The notes under the pieces are model-generated. The model did not search any database. It worked only from the letters and a program-made list of their open reading frames with translations, and had not been told where the DNA came from. This document shows, one piece after another, positions 33,857 to 45,613 of a stretch of 64,000 bases of DNA (position 1 is the stretch's first letter; every line of letters begins with the position of its first letter). This DNA comes from Atriophallophorus winterbourni (lineage: Eukaryota > Platyhelminthes > Trematoda > Plagiorchiida > Microphallidae): NCBI GenBank assembly GCA_013407085.1, contig JACCGJ010016219.1, forward strand, positions 1-64,000, written 5' to 3'. The position numbers and the translations under genes are program-made.

Positions 33857-34555
33857 TTAACAACACAAATATAAAAACTCAAAAAAGAATTAAAACGCGA
33901 AGAATAAACAAAACAGCAGGCTTAAAATAGAATGGAAGGTTTCAAATAGTCCATCTCATCAATTTCAATTGATTTATCAGATATCGCTTGTGGTTAAGAA
34001 GAAGATATTGTCTGCGTATGTTAGAGAACGCCTTGAGGGTTATTAGTATCTCGTGGAGTGGGCGTGCGTTATCGGAACAATCGATCAACAAATCTGTCAA
34101 ATTTAAGAATGTCCATCAGCGAAATTAGGTGGTGTCAATTCAAATGTGACACAGCAAAGTACTAAGATAATATTTCTGACTCCTCTTCGAGAAAATCTGG
34201 AAGAAAATTATTACAAACCAGAAACACTGAAGAACATTAAAAATTCATTACCACATCACGCGAGGTAAAATGAAAAAATAAACGAACGGTTTAGAATAAG
34301 AGCCGGTGAAGCTTGAAAAAATGAGCAGTAACAGCACACTTTCGTTGACTTAGTACTCAGAGTTTTTATGGTATTAAAATTAAATTACTCAACAAAATCC
34401 CAAAGATAATGAGGTAAATAATGAGAGAACATAAACTCATGTGAGTTAATAGTGTGGGCAACATAGGGCGTGATTTGAACACATTCATGGAGCTCCAAAT
34501 ACGCGTTATTAAAAGTCACTAATCTGACTAATTTTTCACACATTTATATTTATTA
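33857..34555. other. AT-rich stretch without a recognised gene
   Basis: No frame or repeat stands out. Confidence 0.45.
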
Positions 34556-34720
34556 TAGTGGCATACAAGCACAACTTGTTTACCATTCTTCCACTGTTTC
34601 AAGCGCTTGCGGATCCCCATCATACTGTCACTATCTGAAGAGTGCAAACAGAAGGAAACCGTTCGTGGGGTATGCATGTGATGGAAATGCATGTAAATGA
34701 GCTTTTTGTTCATGAATTAA
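34556..34720 (+). repeat. Ribozyme-bearing repeat, single copy
   Basis: Shares GGCATACAAGCACAACTTG, TTTCAAGCGC and GGAAATGCATG with the units at 43.6-44.0 kb. The core at 34635-34658 has CTGAAGA and GAAA, both allowed in hammerheads, but stem II (GTGC with GAAG) no longer pairs. A GTTC then GTGGGG follows, matching the scissile/stem I side. Confidence 0.6.
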
Positions 34721-36178
34721 CTTTGTTTAATGCTATTGAGTGGTTGAACCAATAAAATTGGTGCGAGAATATGTAATTAACCTTTTTTCCTAATATAATC
34801 AACTTTTCAATTGAAGCTTTATGATCAGACGAGAAAATCAATTTATGTTAAGAAGAGATATTCAATTTGGATTTAAACCGATTATTCTCAAACTATTTGT
34901 CGTGACAATAACCACTCCATCATTTTTAATCATCAAGTTTTAGACAATTGCCTCCCTGAATACACCGTTTTCGGTTGCACACAGTCAGTCATCCTCTGGT
35001 ATTGGAATTTCCCAATTCTGGAATTCTGAAACAATGTATACGAGCACTAAGACAAGATTTCGCATCCATCATGGCTGCCGAAAATGATAGACAAAGCTAC
35101 AACTTTGCAATCACTTAAATATGAGGTTGAATAAGACTATATATTTTATGATTAATGCAAAGCGGACAGGTTCCAGTGTATATAATCCTACAAGGAAAAT
35201 AGTCCATCCAATGATTTTGTGTTAACATGCACATTATCTTTTGCATTAGTCCCAATGAAGCTGATTTCTGAACGTTTTCGCTAAAGTGCTTCATAAGAAT
35301 TCGACATACACGGAATAAGATTCTGTGGACAATCTATGGTATGCTATGATACTCAGTCTTCAGAACTATGTGCAAAAGATTCTAATCGATGAATATCTGC
35401 CTCTAGGTAAAATGTGTGAGATTTATCCTGCTTAGCAGCCGAGCATATGAAAGATTGCGTTAGGTACCCTGCGCAATTATATAGGTGGAAGTGCAAGCAT
35501 TAATTTAAAAAGCCTCTGAAATTTTATGATTTTCTTCAGACAAACCACGGCTGGTATTCTGCTTTCTAAGATTATCTTGTAGAAGAAGGCAGTGCACTGT
35601 TCGTAACAATAGATAAATAGTCAATAGTGTTATACCGAGTCGGTCAGCACGGTCAATTGAGCGAAACTACTGAAACAAGTCAACGAGCTAGAATTGAATC
35701 AAATAGACTTGTACGCCGTTCATAAACCCAAGCAAATGAAACACTTTTATACGTATATTCAATGGTACTGTAAAACGACTTTTCAAACTTATAAACGACA
35801 CACTATTTTATAGTTGCTATTCCAGTGTTAGGTCCAAGTTGTTGCTTATTTTAAAATTTAAATTTTAAAATATTTTCTAGGAAATGTGAATTCACTTTAT
35901 GTATTTCCAAATAATCATGATTTTTGACGACAGATTAATTCTAATCGTGCTAACAGCACGAACCTTGTCGTGTGGTTCTTTTGGTAAAATTAGATTAAAA
36001 TTTGGATTATTCTATCATCGTTTTTCTTCGTCCTCCGATGAACTGCTTGTCTGGATTGATCAATACAAAACCAAAAACCTTGCCTTTATTTTACACACCT
36101 TGTTTTTACACAATAAATGTACGAAATAAATCTATTTCAAAAGAAAAATTAATCTAAATTATGGTGGTACCCACATTC
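34721..36178. other. AT-rich stretch without a recognised gene
   Basis: One plus-strand frame of 76 codons (35899-36129) has no recognised features. Confidence 0.4.
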
Positions 36179-36232
36179 GTCGCACACACATCACAACCGG
36201 TTTTTCGCTGTTTGCCAGAATCAAATAAATCT
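36179..36232 (-). repeat. Degraded ribozyme-repeat relic
   Basis: Minus strand: GCAAACAGCGAAAAACCGG, matching the stem II loop, GAAA and CCGG parts of the family; the CUGAUGA box is lost. Confidence 0.4.
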
Positions 36233-39200
36233 ACTTTGTCCGATCGTGAAGTTGTTTTGTTATTTCAGAACTACAATGCACTAAACTAATCTTCTCATAA
36301 ATAAAACTCACAGGAAATGCAATTTTACGCACTTAATTATTTATTTTTTACTTAACTGCCAATTTAGAAACACGCTTGTATTCAAACTACACGGAGCTTT
36401 CCAGCACATTTGGATGAGACTCACACTGCGTCATTGTGTGAGAGAAATACTTACAACATTTCAAATTTAATTTAGCATTTCTTTTCTAATATTTAAAAGA
36501 TTACGGAGCAGTTGCTTATATGTTTAAGTAAGATGTTTTCACATCTTTTCTAGAAGTCCTGTTTACAAATGCTGCAGTTAATTATGTTTTTAGAAATGCC
36601 CAATACAATCTTTTCTTTTTTCGCACAAATGCGACATGATAATTGTGGATTCGTCATAGTTGTAAAATTCAGTGAGCAACCTGTTCTATTATGAAAATGA
36701 TTCCATTATGTATCACGCATTATTCTTGTATCAAAATTTCCATACTGTGGTTCAGTGAAGCCATAAATTCTGGAAATGAAATCGAATCACACAGCTACTA
36801 ACTTAATGATGGACCCAGTCTGTTTCGTATTATTATAAGAGACAGGAAGATCCCATTCTGTCAGCTAAGAAAAAATAGATGGGTGGTACCATAGGACCGA
36901 GCTCAATAAATGTGATAACTAAGATTTGTAGAAAGGGTAGCATCTCTCAATAGAGCATAATAAAAAATTTTCTAAATGGACAATAATTCGCGTTACTTAC
37001 ACAAACCCATATGTACACTCCACTATCGGCTTCTACTGATTACTTCGATAAGCTCAAGACGCCAACATGATTAGGAGGGCCATTGAACAGTGGTCAAATT
37101 TTTCAAACATTTTTGAATCATTAACCATCGTTTGATCGAAATGCATCCAAATACGAACTTTTGTTTCAAGCCCATGGGTTTTACCACTTCCACAAGTTTG
37201 TAGGTACATATGATGGAACAGGTCGGTCCCACCATGTTTATTCAACAGTGGCTTAAAAGCTCACATTGTTTACCATTGTGTGAAAAGATTTTAAACAGCA
37301 AAAACACATTCCGACAAGCGAATCTTTGAGTGATTCCTATGCATGCCGTGAATGTGCATATAGTGTTCAATTGAGCCTTATGCATATACCAAAGTCGTAT
37401 TTTATCGCAACTCGAATGGCTTATTAATATCAATATTTGCAAGAAAATTATTTTCGAGCAGTCTGCTGGATATGTAAACCAAATTTCTAAATCGATTAGC
37501 AATTAAGCCTTGGCGATAATCCGTTCATTCATACGTGTTAAACAAATTTCTTAAAACACAATTGAATTGAATCATACATTTGCACGTAGATTCGTTTTTT
37601 ACAAACGTACAGTTAAAAATCTGCATATGCTTTTTACCAAGCAGATTTTGAAAATCAAAATTTGAGAATTCCATTAAGTGGATTAAAACAGCTGAACAAA
37701 ATTCTTCTTTCTTTCAAGCGTGAGAACGATTATTCAGTGAAGAACTTTGAAATAAGTGTGTGTTTATCTTGGAGTTCATGAGTTACAAAATTACAGAATG
37801 ACGTCCTAAGGTTAGCGTGCAACAATGATCTGAATAATCTGCTAATTAACTTAATTAGCAGGACAAAACGTGCGATAAACCAGAACAATTGATTGATCTC
37901 ACTCAATAGACTGTAAGTTGATCGAGTTAGATTTCGGGTTCAACCTGCGAATAGGCTTACTCTCAATAAAGACAAATAAATATCAAGCAAAATACTCAAG
38001 TCAATCATGATTGAAATGGATTTAAGTTGGTAATTCGTAGATAGATAGATCATATTGTTAGCAGGTTCGTGTTGGCTTATGCACATGGTGCTCAAATGAT
38101 ATAAGGGATATGTAAAAATGATTCAGGTGTATCAGAGTATAAATGGAAAGATTATTAACAAACTTACTTAGAGCTACCTTGCTTGGAGTACATGCATTTG
38201 TTGCTTGAGCAAAAGGATTTCTTTGAATTATCATTTAGTAGATTTTATATCTGTCTCGTTGCTTGCAGGCAGCAGATGTGGTGTATTGCTGTCAACCACC
38301 TACTAACTGAATTGTTTGCTAATGCATTTACCAATAATGCTCGTTTTACTATGAGCTTCCCTAACAGTCGATGAGTATTGAGGTTTATTTGAATAAGCAT
38401 TTAACGTTGTATGTAAATGAGATTTATTCATTTGAATTATTATACATACGAACTAGATTAGATGTTTCCCGCACGTTATATAGCATTTGAGTAAAGAATA
38501 TAAGAGTTTTCAAATGCATGATCAAAAAATGATTTTTGCAATTAAAAGGAATAGATTTATTAGGTCAATTTACATTTTAGCATATATTCTCACTGGAACC
38601 AATCTTTTTGTCATCAACTAATATTTGCAAGTGGCTCGAATTTAACAGTGAACTGTAAGTGTAAGAGCTGCAAGCAACATAATACATAATTAAGTACCAT
38701 TTCCAATCAAACGTCTCCCGTTTTGTTTCTATTGCTACCAGATTAGTTCTATGCTAATTTTTTCATACTAATCACCTTTGAACAATTGGCAAGAAGGTTG
38801 TAAATCAAAACACTTCATTGTGTGGAGAAATGTTCGTTAATAATTTCTCGTTTCAAAAGCCACAAAAATATCAGCAATAATTGCGTTTTCGCTAATTTAA
38901 AATCCACCACTTATTCGGTCAAAATTCTGACAGTAAAATCCCGTGCATCGTTGCAAAATTGTTTCCGGTGTTGAGAAATGAAATAATGATCGAGATGTTC
39001 TGTTTTTGATAGATGGGAACGTTGTGAAAGGTTTGGGACGTCTTCCGTAGAATAAATTTTTCGCAATCGAATTTAGAGAAAATCAATTTTTTTCGCTTTA
39101 TTATTTCGGAACAGTTTGACTGTCAAACGGGAACAGAGCACTCAAAATCAGATGTTGATTCGCGATTCTGTAACAATCTTGTGCTTCGTGAAAAATAATT

Positions 39201-39430
39201 CAATATTTGTCAATTAATTAACTATAAAAAATTATTAATTAATAAGGCAATAAAAAATAAAAAATGTATAGATGATTCAACACTAATGTCGGCTTCGTTA
39301 GTATCACATTTACAAAGTAATTTTTCGTATGCAAGCTTAGTGTACATTTTTGAAAATTCTTTTTTGATCTGAGAAAGAAAGTTTGTAATGAATCGGTGAA
39401 AGCAGTTCAATGGTAATGTTTTTCTTCTGA
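36233..39430. other. AT-rich stretch; one relic of the ribozyme-bearing repeat
   Basis: Positions 37120-37290 resemble the downstream half of the 235-bp unit (GAAATGCATCCAAAT; ATTCAACAGTGG; TTGTTTACCATTGTG). No gene was recognised in the rest. Confidence 0.4.
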
Positions 39431-39439
39431 CGCAGAATA

Positions 39440-39960
39440 TTCGTCAAAACAAGGGTGTCAGTGAGAACAAACGTCAGGCGCCAAGTGACCGAATATGGCA
39501 GTTACATACACAAAAGTATTTCATTAGCGGAAGAATAGCGATAATTTTTAGTGATAAAATGAGTATAAAGCGGAGCTGATGAAAAAATCATCAAATATTG
39601 AACGATATTCAATTCGTCCATTTCTGTCAAACAAACCCAAATAGCATGATATGGATGGCGACCATTTGCGGGAACTCATTTGATAAATCCGATCGAATTG
39701 ACAACCGGCGCTGACAGATCTAAGGTGTTTATTATGCTTTGCTGATTCCCGTATAAGCAATGTGTCTGTGTATGATGGGCTGTCATTAACCTTATAAATA
39801 GCCGACGGATTAGTATTTCCGGGCCTTGTGTGATTCGACGGTGGTTAACGCTTGTCTGATCATCCTCAGTGTGTGAATCGTGAAGCAACAGACGACAGTA
39901 CAGTAAAAATTGGGGGAGTGATTAACGTTCCTTCGAGAGCCCGTGAGTTGTGCGTAAAAA
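39440..39960 (+). promoter_or_regulatory. Less AT-rich, promoter-like segment with TATAAATA
   Basis: Base composition rises in GC against its neighbours. A TTATAAATAGCC box lies at 39792-39803, and a run ending TACAGTA then AAATTGGGGGAGTG follows about 110 bp later. This could be a solo LTR with its primer-binding region, or a host promoter and leader. The next ATG (near 39964) opens only 12 codons. I cannot decide between these. Confidence 0.25.
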
Positions 39961-40953
39961 ATAATGGATGTTAGGACCGAAGTGGGATGCGATATCGCAT
40001 AACCCCAACAATATTAATAGTTTTCCTAACTTAAATGCAGATTGAAAATGTTTCTGTTAGCTATAGCTTTACTTGCTCAACACACTTTGACCGGTTCACG
40101 AAATCAATTCTTGTCAATTGGTAGCAATATAATCATACATCCTACGGTCTGAAATATTGGAAGAATGAACGAAAGATAAATCGCACAAACAACGGTCTCA
40201 AATGAATTCAGAAGATAATGCCAAAGCTTATCTGGCAACAGCGTTCAAAAGTGTATTTGGCGTTCCTGGGGTGGACAGGATTATCATTGCAAAATCTATC
40301 CAATAGTAAATTCAAAGTTGAAATTTCGTACAAGCAAATTGAATGTTTTGTTTTATTATCTGATACACAGTGTTTATATAAGGATAGAAGATGGAGTGCT
40401 AAATGCATTTTCTCCTCGTAGCAGTTAACTATAAAATGTTCATGAAATGACTAGCAATCGTTTTGCATATATGAACACATTTGAAAATTAAAGCCGATTG
40501 CTCCAACATGATTTTCTTGTCCATTATCTATTCTGCCATTACCGTAAAAATGCTTTGATGATTCATTTATGGATGATATTCAGGTAAAAACCTAGGCTTC
40601 AGAAGATCTACCGATACGTACACCGGTTTGAATGTTGAAATAATTCTCGTAAAATATTGTTAACGGTCTTCATCTAGCGCAAAAATATAATTGCTCGTGT
40701 AGATAACAAGTGCTTTTTAAAAGCAACAGAGGCAGGTAAGTAAATTGTTTCAATATTGTAAATTAAAGAGGGAAAGTGCGGATTCGCAGCAGTTCTACCT
40801 GCTGCGTTTTCGATAAAATTTAAGTGTTTTGTGAACATTGCTATTTTCACAGACCCAGAACACCATTTTATTCCCTGTGGCGCACTTCATTAACTCCCTT
40901 AAAAACAAAATACAGAAGAATGTGTTGTGGTGCACACATGCCCATCCCTTACA
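39961..40953. other. No recognised gene
   Basis: Short frames only. Confidence 0.4.
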
Positions 40954-40995
40954 CTCCACTACCGGTTTCTGGCTGTTTGCCGTCATCAGGTGGAG
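40954..40995 (-). ncRNA. Hammerhead-type ribozyme motif (intact core boxes)
   Basis: On the minus strand the parts are CTCCAC (stem I), CTGATGA (core), CGGC-AAACA-GCCA (stem II, three pairs), GAAA (core), CCGGTA (helix III and scissile GUA), and GTGGAG (stem I). CUCCAC and GUGGAG are perfectly complementary. The helix III side reads ACCGGU, which is self-complementary with no loop, so it could close only weakly alone but well between two molecules. All strictly required core residues are present. Confidence 0.75.
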
Positions 40996-40999
40996 ACAG

Positions 41000-43410
41000 T
41001 AAGATCAGGTTCACTTTCTCACGCTTGGATGCATATTTTTCCACAAACTATAAGTGTAAATGCAGCTGTTTTCGATTCACATGTGGAGATCCTTAAATTT
41101 TGCTTCTCGAATTTTCAAGTAAAATCACGTGCAATATTTTGGAAAAAAGTAACCAATGTGCAAATGCATGATATAATTCAGCTTTATTCCAAGTAATTCG
41201 TTTACCACGTTGGAAAGACAGGTACAATATTTCCTATGTTAAATTTAAATTTGATTTAAAAAAATTTCATTTATAAATTAATCAGTGAACAGGAAAGTAA
41301 CTTGTTTACAAATATCGCAAGGCACAGCAGACGTTGATACAAAATTATTGAAAAAGACCTCATATGTTAGCTGAAAAAATATATTTGGTTTGTGGAAAAA
41401 TAGATATTCTGTTGAACCGTGTTATACGCGTCAGCCTCACCTCGTCAATACTGAGTATTCGTCGATTGAACAGATTCACTCAAAGCTTCTCAAAATCTTT
41501 GTTGTTCACAGTCTATTACCTAACAATGGTTTTCAATCCAAAATTTGTCAAAAATTTACCAACTATTTCACGCATTATCGAAACAAAGCTGTCTGATTTT
41601 TAACTAATGATGGCGAGCAGTATAAATCGATTTTGGGATGTAAACGTGAGTGGTATGAGCAACAAACTGTTTGGTTCTCTATACTTGTTTGAAATGTTGA
41701 GCCAGATCCATTTTATGATCACTTATTTGTTAAATTTAAATAATTTTCGGTCTAAATTAGTTTACAATTCACCCAGTGCTTCAATTATTACCGAAGCAAA
41801 TCTTATTGTTTTCAAATAACAATAGCATTCATTCTGAATTTGTTAATTATGTGTATGTCATGAAATGCGAGCTAAACTTTGCATCATTATACACTTCCTT
41901 TAACATTAATTGGTGCTAATTTAAATAATATAGCACTGATTTGCTTCCATTCACAATTTGCTATCATTCAACAAATCATTCATTCCCAACTACTCCTGTA
42001 TTGCGCATATGAAAAATAGACCGAATCACTGTGGATTTAGGATCGCGAAGATATTTGTAATCTTTGTCAAATAAAGGATTAATTTTAAATAACCACTAAG
42101 CCTTGCAGGGTGCATGATCATTATGTGGTTTCTGATTCAGAGGTAAGAATCTCAAGATGTCATCCAAGTTTGAGCATTAGGTGGTTGAACACAGTAAAGC
42201 ATACATCAGAACCCCAGAGATAATAATCAATAATTACACAATCTGAATAAATAGCGACGATCACAGGCAATTGATATTATCAAAATGATTACCATAAAGT
42301 GAAATCAAGCTCAATCAACTATAAAGAATTAGAAATATCTCTAGGTTTAAACTATGTCGCCAGAACAGTAGAGCACTTCATCCACTTGTTTGACCAAGTG
42401 AATGGATTAGTCAAAGTTATCATATCTGACTCAGCTTGAAGACGTATATGTCGCGTAAACCTATAGAGAATGCAGAAATGGAATAAATGTTTATAAAATG
42501 TAGATTGGAAAATAGTCAATTATTTCTCGAGGATATCAATTACTGATTCGAAATTCAACCCTATCTCAAAATGTCCGGACATTTTGCTTTTCACTATGCT
42601 TCTACTTCGGAAGCGAAAGCATGCCCAAACTGCTCCAACTGATTGATTGCAAGCTATTCTTTTCGTAAATACGATTTCCCTACCGATCATAGACATTTTA
42701 CAACTTCTTGTATGTAAATCTTGTTCTCAATAGGCATATAGCCATCCTCGTATAAACATCCATCTTTTCTGGTTGCTTGAGCAAGTTTCAACACGGGATG
42801 CTCATTACGATTAAACAACCTAGAGAGAAATCGGCAACGTTCGCTATATTTAGCGATAAGTTATTTAATACAAATTTCCTGAATGCAAGATGCAAAGTGC
42901 ACCAATTCAAAGTCAGTAGATGCTATTCAAACTGTCCCAAAGCGCGCTGATTTTGGTACCAAAGTTCAAGTTCCTCGATCCAATGCATGCAATATCTTAT
43001 TGTTTAATGCAATAAGTCCAGGTTTATAGTTAACCAACGGTATTGCATTACAGCTTAACTTTAAGTCATCTGTTTTTTTTCGGTAACCTTGAAAATTAAA
43101 AAAAACAGTTGGTTCGCCAAGTTATTTTTCGAAAAGATTGTGTTTATTGTGATTTCGCACATGCACTGTTTAGCTTCCCGAAAATTAATCTTTGGTATCT
43201 CTGGTAACCAGCAGGATGAATTACGTGATCACCTAGGCGTTTCCATCGACTCAATGAACCGTTAGTTTTAGGGTTTGTTTTGGATAATCTATTTGAACAA
43301 CAACGACGATAACAATAATAAATTACAGAGGCCAAAAATTACCACATTTTCTAACAACTATTTTAATTCAATCGTTGAAATTTGCCAAAGCCATCACAAA
43401 GTATAATGAA
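41000..43410. other. AT-rich stretch without a recognised gene
   Basis: Plus-strand frames at 41364-41603 and 41607-41819 are hydrophobic and low in complexity; no family was recognised. Confidence 0.4.
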
Positions 43411-43535
43411 TTATGCCACTGTTGGATAAGGTTGGTACGAACAACCTATACTCTCACATAAGCCCACACTCATGTAGACAGGTTTTGAACACCATGACCA
43501 TGAATATTAAAGATCATTTGCATAAATTTCCATTA
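43411..43535 (-). repeat. Inverted partial unit of the ribozyme-bearing repeat
   Basis: The reverse complement matches the downstream half of the units that follow (GGAAATTTATGCAAATG; TTCATGGTCATGG; GAGTGTGGGCTTATG; TTATCCAACAGTGGCATAA). It faces the plus-strand array head to head, with a symmetry point near 43540. Confidence 0.7.
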
Positions 43536-43719
43536 CACATACAAAAAAGCTTTTTGGTTCATGGTCATGGGTTCAAATGCTATCTAAATGAGTGTGTGCT
43601 TATGCGATTGAACAGGTTGGTAGTACCAGCCTTATCCAACAGTTGCATAAATGCACAACTAGTTTATCATGCTTCCACTATTTCAAGCGCATGCACATCC
43701 TGATCCTTACTGTCCCTAT

Positions 43720-43743
43720 CTGATGAGTGCAAATAGTACGAAA
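43720..43743 (+). ncRNA. Hammerhead core, unit 1
   Basis: CTGATGA, stem II GTGC-AAATA-GTAC (four pairs, one G-U), and GAAA. The following CCGGGC has lost the U before the scissile base. The stem I arms (CCCTAT and GCGGGG) pair in five of six positions with wobbles. Confidence 0.65.
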
Positions 43744-43954
43744 CCGGGCGCGGGGTGTATGTTTGATGGGAATGCATGCAAATTAGCTGTTTTGTTCATG
43801 GTCATTGGTTCAAACTGTGTCTACATTAGTGTGGGCTCGAGTGATTGAAAATTTGCTTGTACCAACCATAGCTAACAGTGACATACAAGCACAACTTGTT
43901 TACCATTCTTATAGAGTTTCAAGCGCATGCGGATCCTGATCCTACTGTCCATAC

Positions 43955-43978
43955 CTGATGAGAGCTAAGAGCACGAAA
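43955..43978 (+). ncRNA. Hammerhead core, unit 2
   Basis: CTGATGA, GAGC-TAAGA-GCAC (one mismatch in stem II) and GAAA. The downstream arm is decayed. Confidence 0.6.
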
Positions 43979-44035
43979 CTGGTTTTGGGATTTGTGATGC
44001 AAATGCATGCAAATGAGTTTGTTATAATGACCTAT

Positions 44036-45364
44036 AATCTGATGAATTTTGTAGGCCTTAAATTAAATGCGACCATTACAAATGTTTGTTGAATCGGTAC
44101 ACAACACCATGGTACTAACATTAGAATGCAAGCTATTATCAATATGCTTGTTGTTGGGTAAACCTTTTAGTCTGCAGTTTTTCATCATTCGGAAAATGTT
44201 GAGTGGCCTAAGACATTCATCCAGCAGCTATTGTGCTATTTGTTTAGTAAACGTAAACTTAGTGAACATAAGTATTAAAACAAAAGATTGATTTAAAATT
44301 TATTCGGCATCCAGCCACCAAATTAATTTCTACGTTTTAACTTGTTTATTCCGAAAAGTGAATTAAATGTTATCTGAGATTTCTGCATCTGCTTTCCTTC
44401 TGAAAGTATTCAACATTGAAATTATCACAGTTTGTGTGTGTTAACATTTATTCCATAATTGTAGTAATTCCACCAAAAGATGCTATGTTCAAGGCCCATG
44501 CTGAATTGATTATTAAATTTGCTGAGCGAAAAAAAAAACTTTTATGAAACTGACATTTCCAGCGCAATCATATTTTTAAATACCGATGTCTCGAAATTTG
44601 TTATGACCTATCGAGTCAAAATAACACCCGTAATTATCGGCACATATATGATTCTTTGCATCAGTGCGTCACCGGAATGTTGATTTAACCTTATATTCAC
44701 CTTTGTACAAATATATTCTGCTACTTTATTCAATTATTTCTAGATAATTTTATTACTGCCGCAAAACTTGTAGCATCGGTCATCTAATACGAATGGGCAT
44801 GATAAACTGAATGATAATGCCCGAAGCGAAGCAAAATTTTGAATGATCATCCTGACATTTTTTCAAAGAAAGAGAATCATGTCTCTCAAATTGATTCTAT
44901 GTATGAAACCAAAAACTGGTTATCAGACAGGCGAGTAAACGATCACTGGTTAGTATTCACTAATCCTAAAAATAGTTTGTTTAATTTCTGGAAAATATTT
45001 TCGATTATTTACAGTTCTATGTGCATTAAAACTTCAGCTGAACTTTAACGAGAGCAGTAGTACAAAAACAAAATTTCAGTTCAAAGATCACGTTGATTAT
45101 AAATGGTCAATTGAATCGAGGTTTTTGTAAATGGATGGACATTGTAAATCCCGCGAGTAAATGATTGAAACTTCGTGAAGCACAATTCTTTGCTGAGAAC
45201 TCAGGATTCCGAAATAATCGTATACATTTGATTGGCCAAATATTATGAGGTGTATTGTCATGTTGTGCTGTAAGTTTGCTCATGTATCCAATGATCGGGA
45301 AAGGCAACACTTGCTCCTGAGTAACAACACCTTTGTCCGTTGAGACTTGTTTTTGGTTAACAGT
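44036..45364. other. No recognised gene
   Basis: AT-rich DNA beyond the 3' end of the GPCR gene. Frames at 44067-44291 (+) and 44839-45048 (+) are unassigned. Confidence 0.4.
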
Positions 45365-45370
45365 TTTATT
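45365..45370 (-). promoter_or_regulatory. Candidate poly(A) signal of the GPCR gene
   Basis: AATAAA on the minus strand, 80 bp after the GPCR stop codon at 45450-45452. The position fits a short 3' UTR. Confidence 0.4.
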
Positions 45371-45449
45371 AATTAAATTCGCTGAGGTACATTCAAATGA
45401 AGTATTTACATGTGAATGCGTAATCAAAATGTAAAATAAAAATAATAAA

Positions 45450-45613
45450 TTAATCCACCTCAAAACGAAATTGGTTTGACAAGATCGCATTTCTGTTTGA
45501 TGGTGTGTAAGAACCACGGGAACAGCAGACACTTTTTAATGCTCTACGAAACCGCGTAGACATGAGGCTATAGAGAATCGGGTTCACCGTGGAACTGACG
45601 TAGAATAGGAACC
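45450..45613 (-). CDS. GPCR last exon: TM7, C-terminal tail, stop
   Basis: The acceptor is TTTTTATTCAATCAG. It encodes GFLFYVSSTVNPILYSLM (TM7 with NPxxY) and STRFRRALKSVCCSRGS, where the two cysteines are a typical palmitoylation site, then about 25 further residues to TAA at 45452-45450. A longer open frame in another phase (45107-45532) overlaps it but lacks receptor features. Confidence 0.85.

Larger units (their letters stand above)
43545..44035 (+). repeat. Tandem array of the 235-bp ribozyme-bearing repeat
   Basis: It has a partial unit (43545-43640), a full unit and a second partial one. The hammerhead cores start at 43720 and 43955, exactly 235 bp apart. Each is preceded by TTTCAAGCGCATGC and a CCTGATCC-TACTGTCC block and followed by AATGCATGCAAAT. 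The arrangement fits rolling-circle-derived dimers, retrozymes or Penelope pseudo-LTRs. Confidence 0.8.

Noticed and set aside
45107..45532. A 141-codon minus-strand open frame overlapping the last GPCR exon
   Set aside because: It is in a different phase from TM7; the phase joined by splicing gives NPILY, a Cys pair and a stop at 45450, so the longer frame is a shadow.
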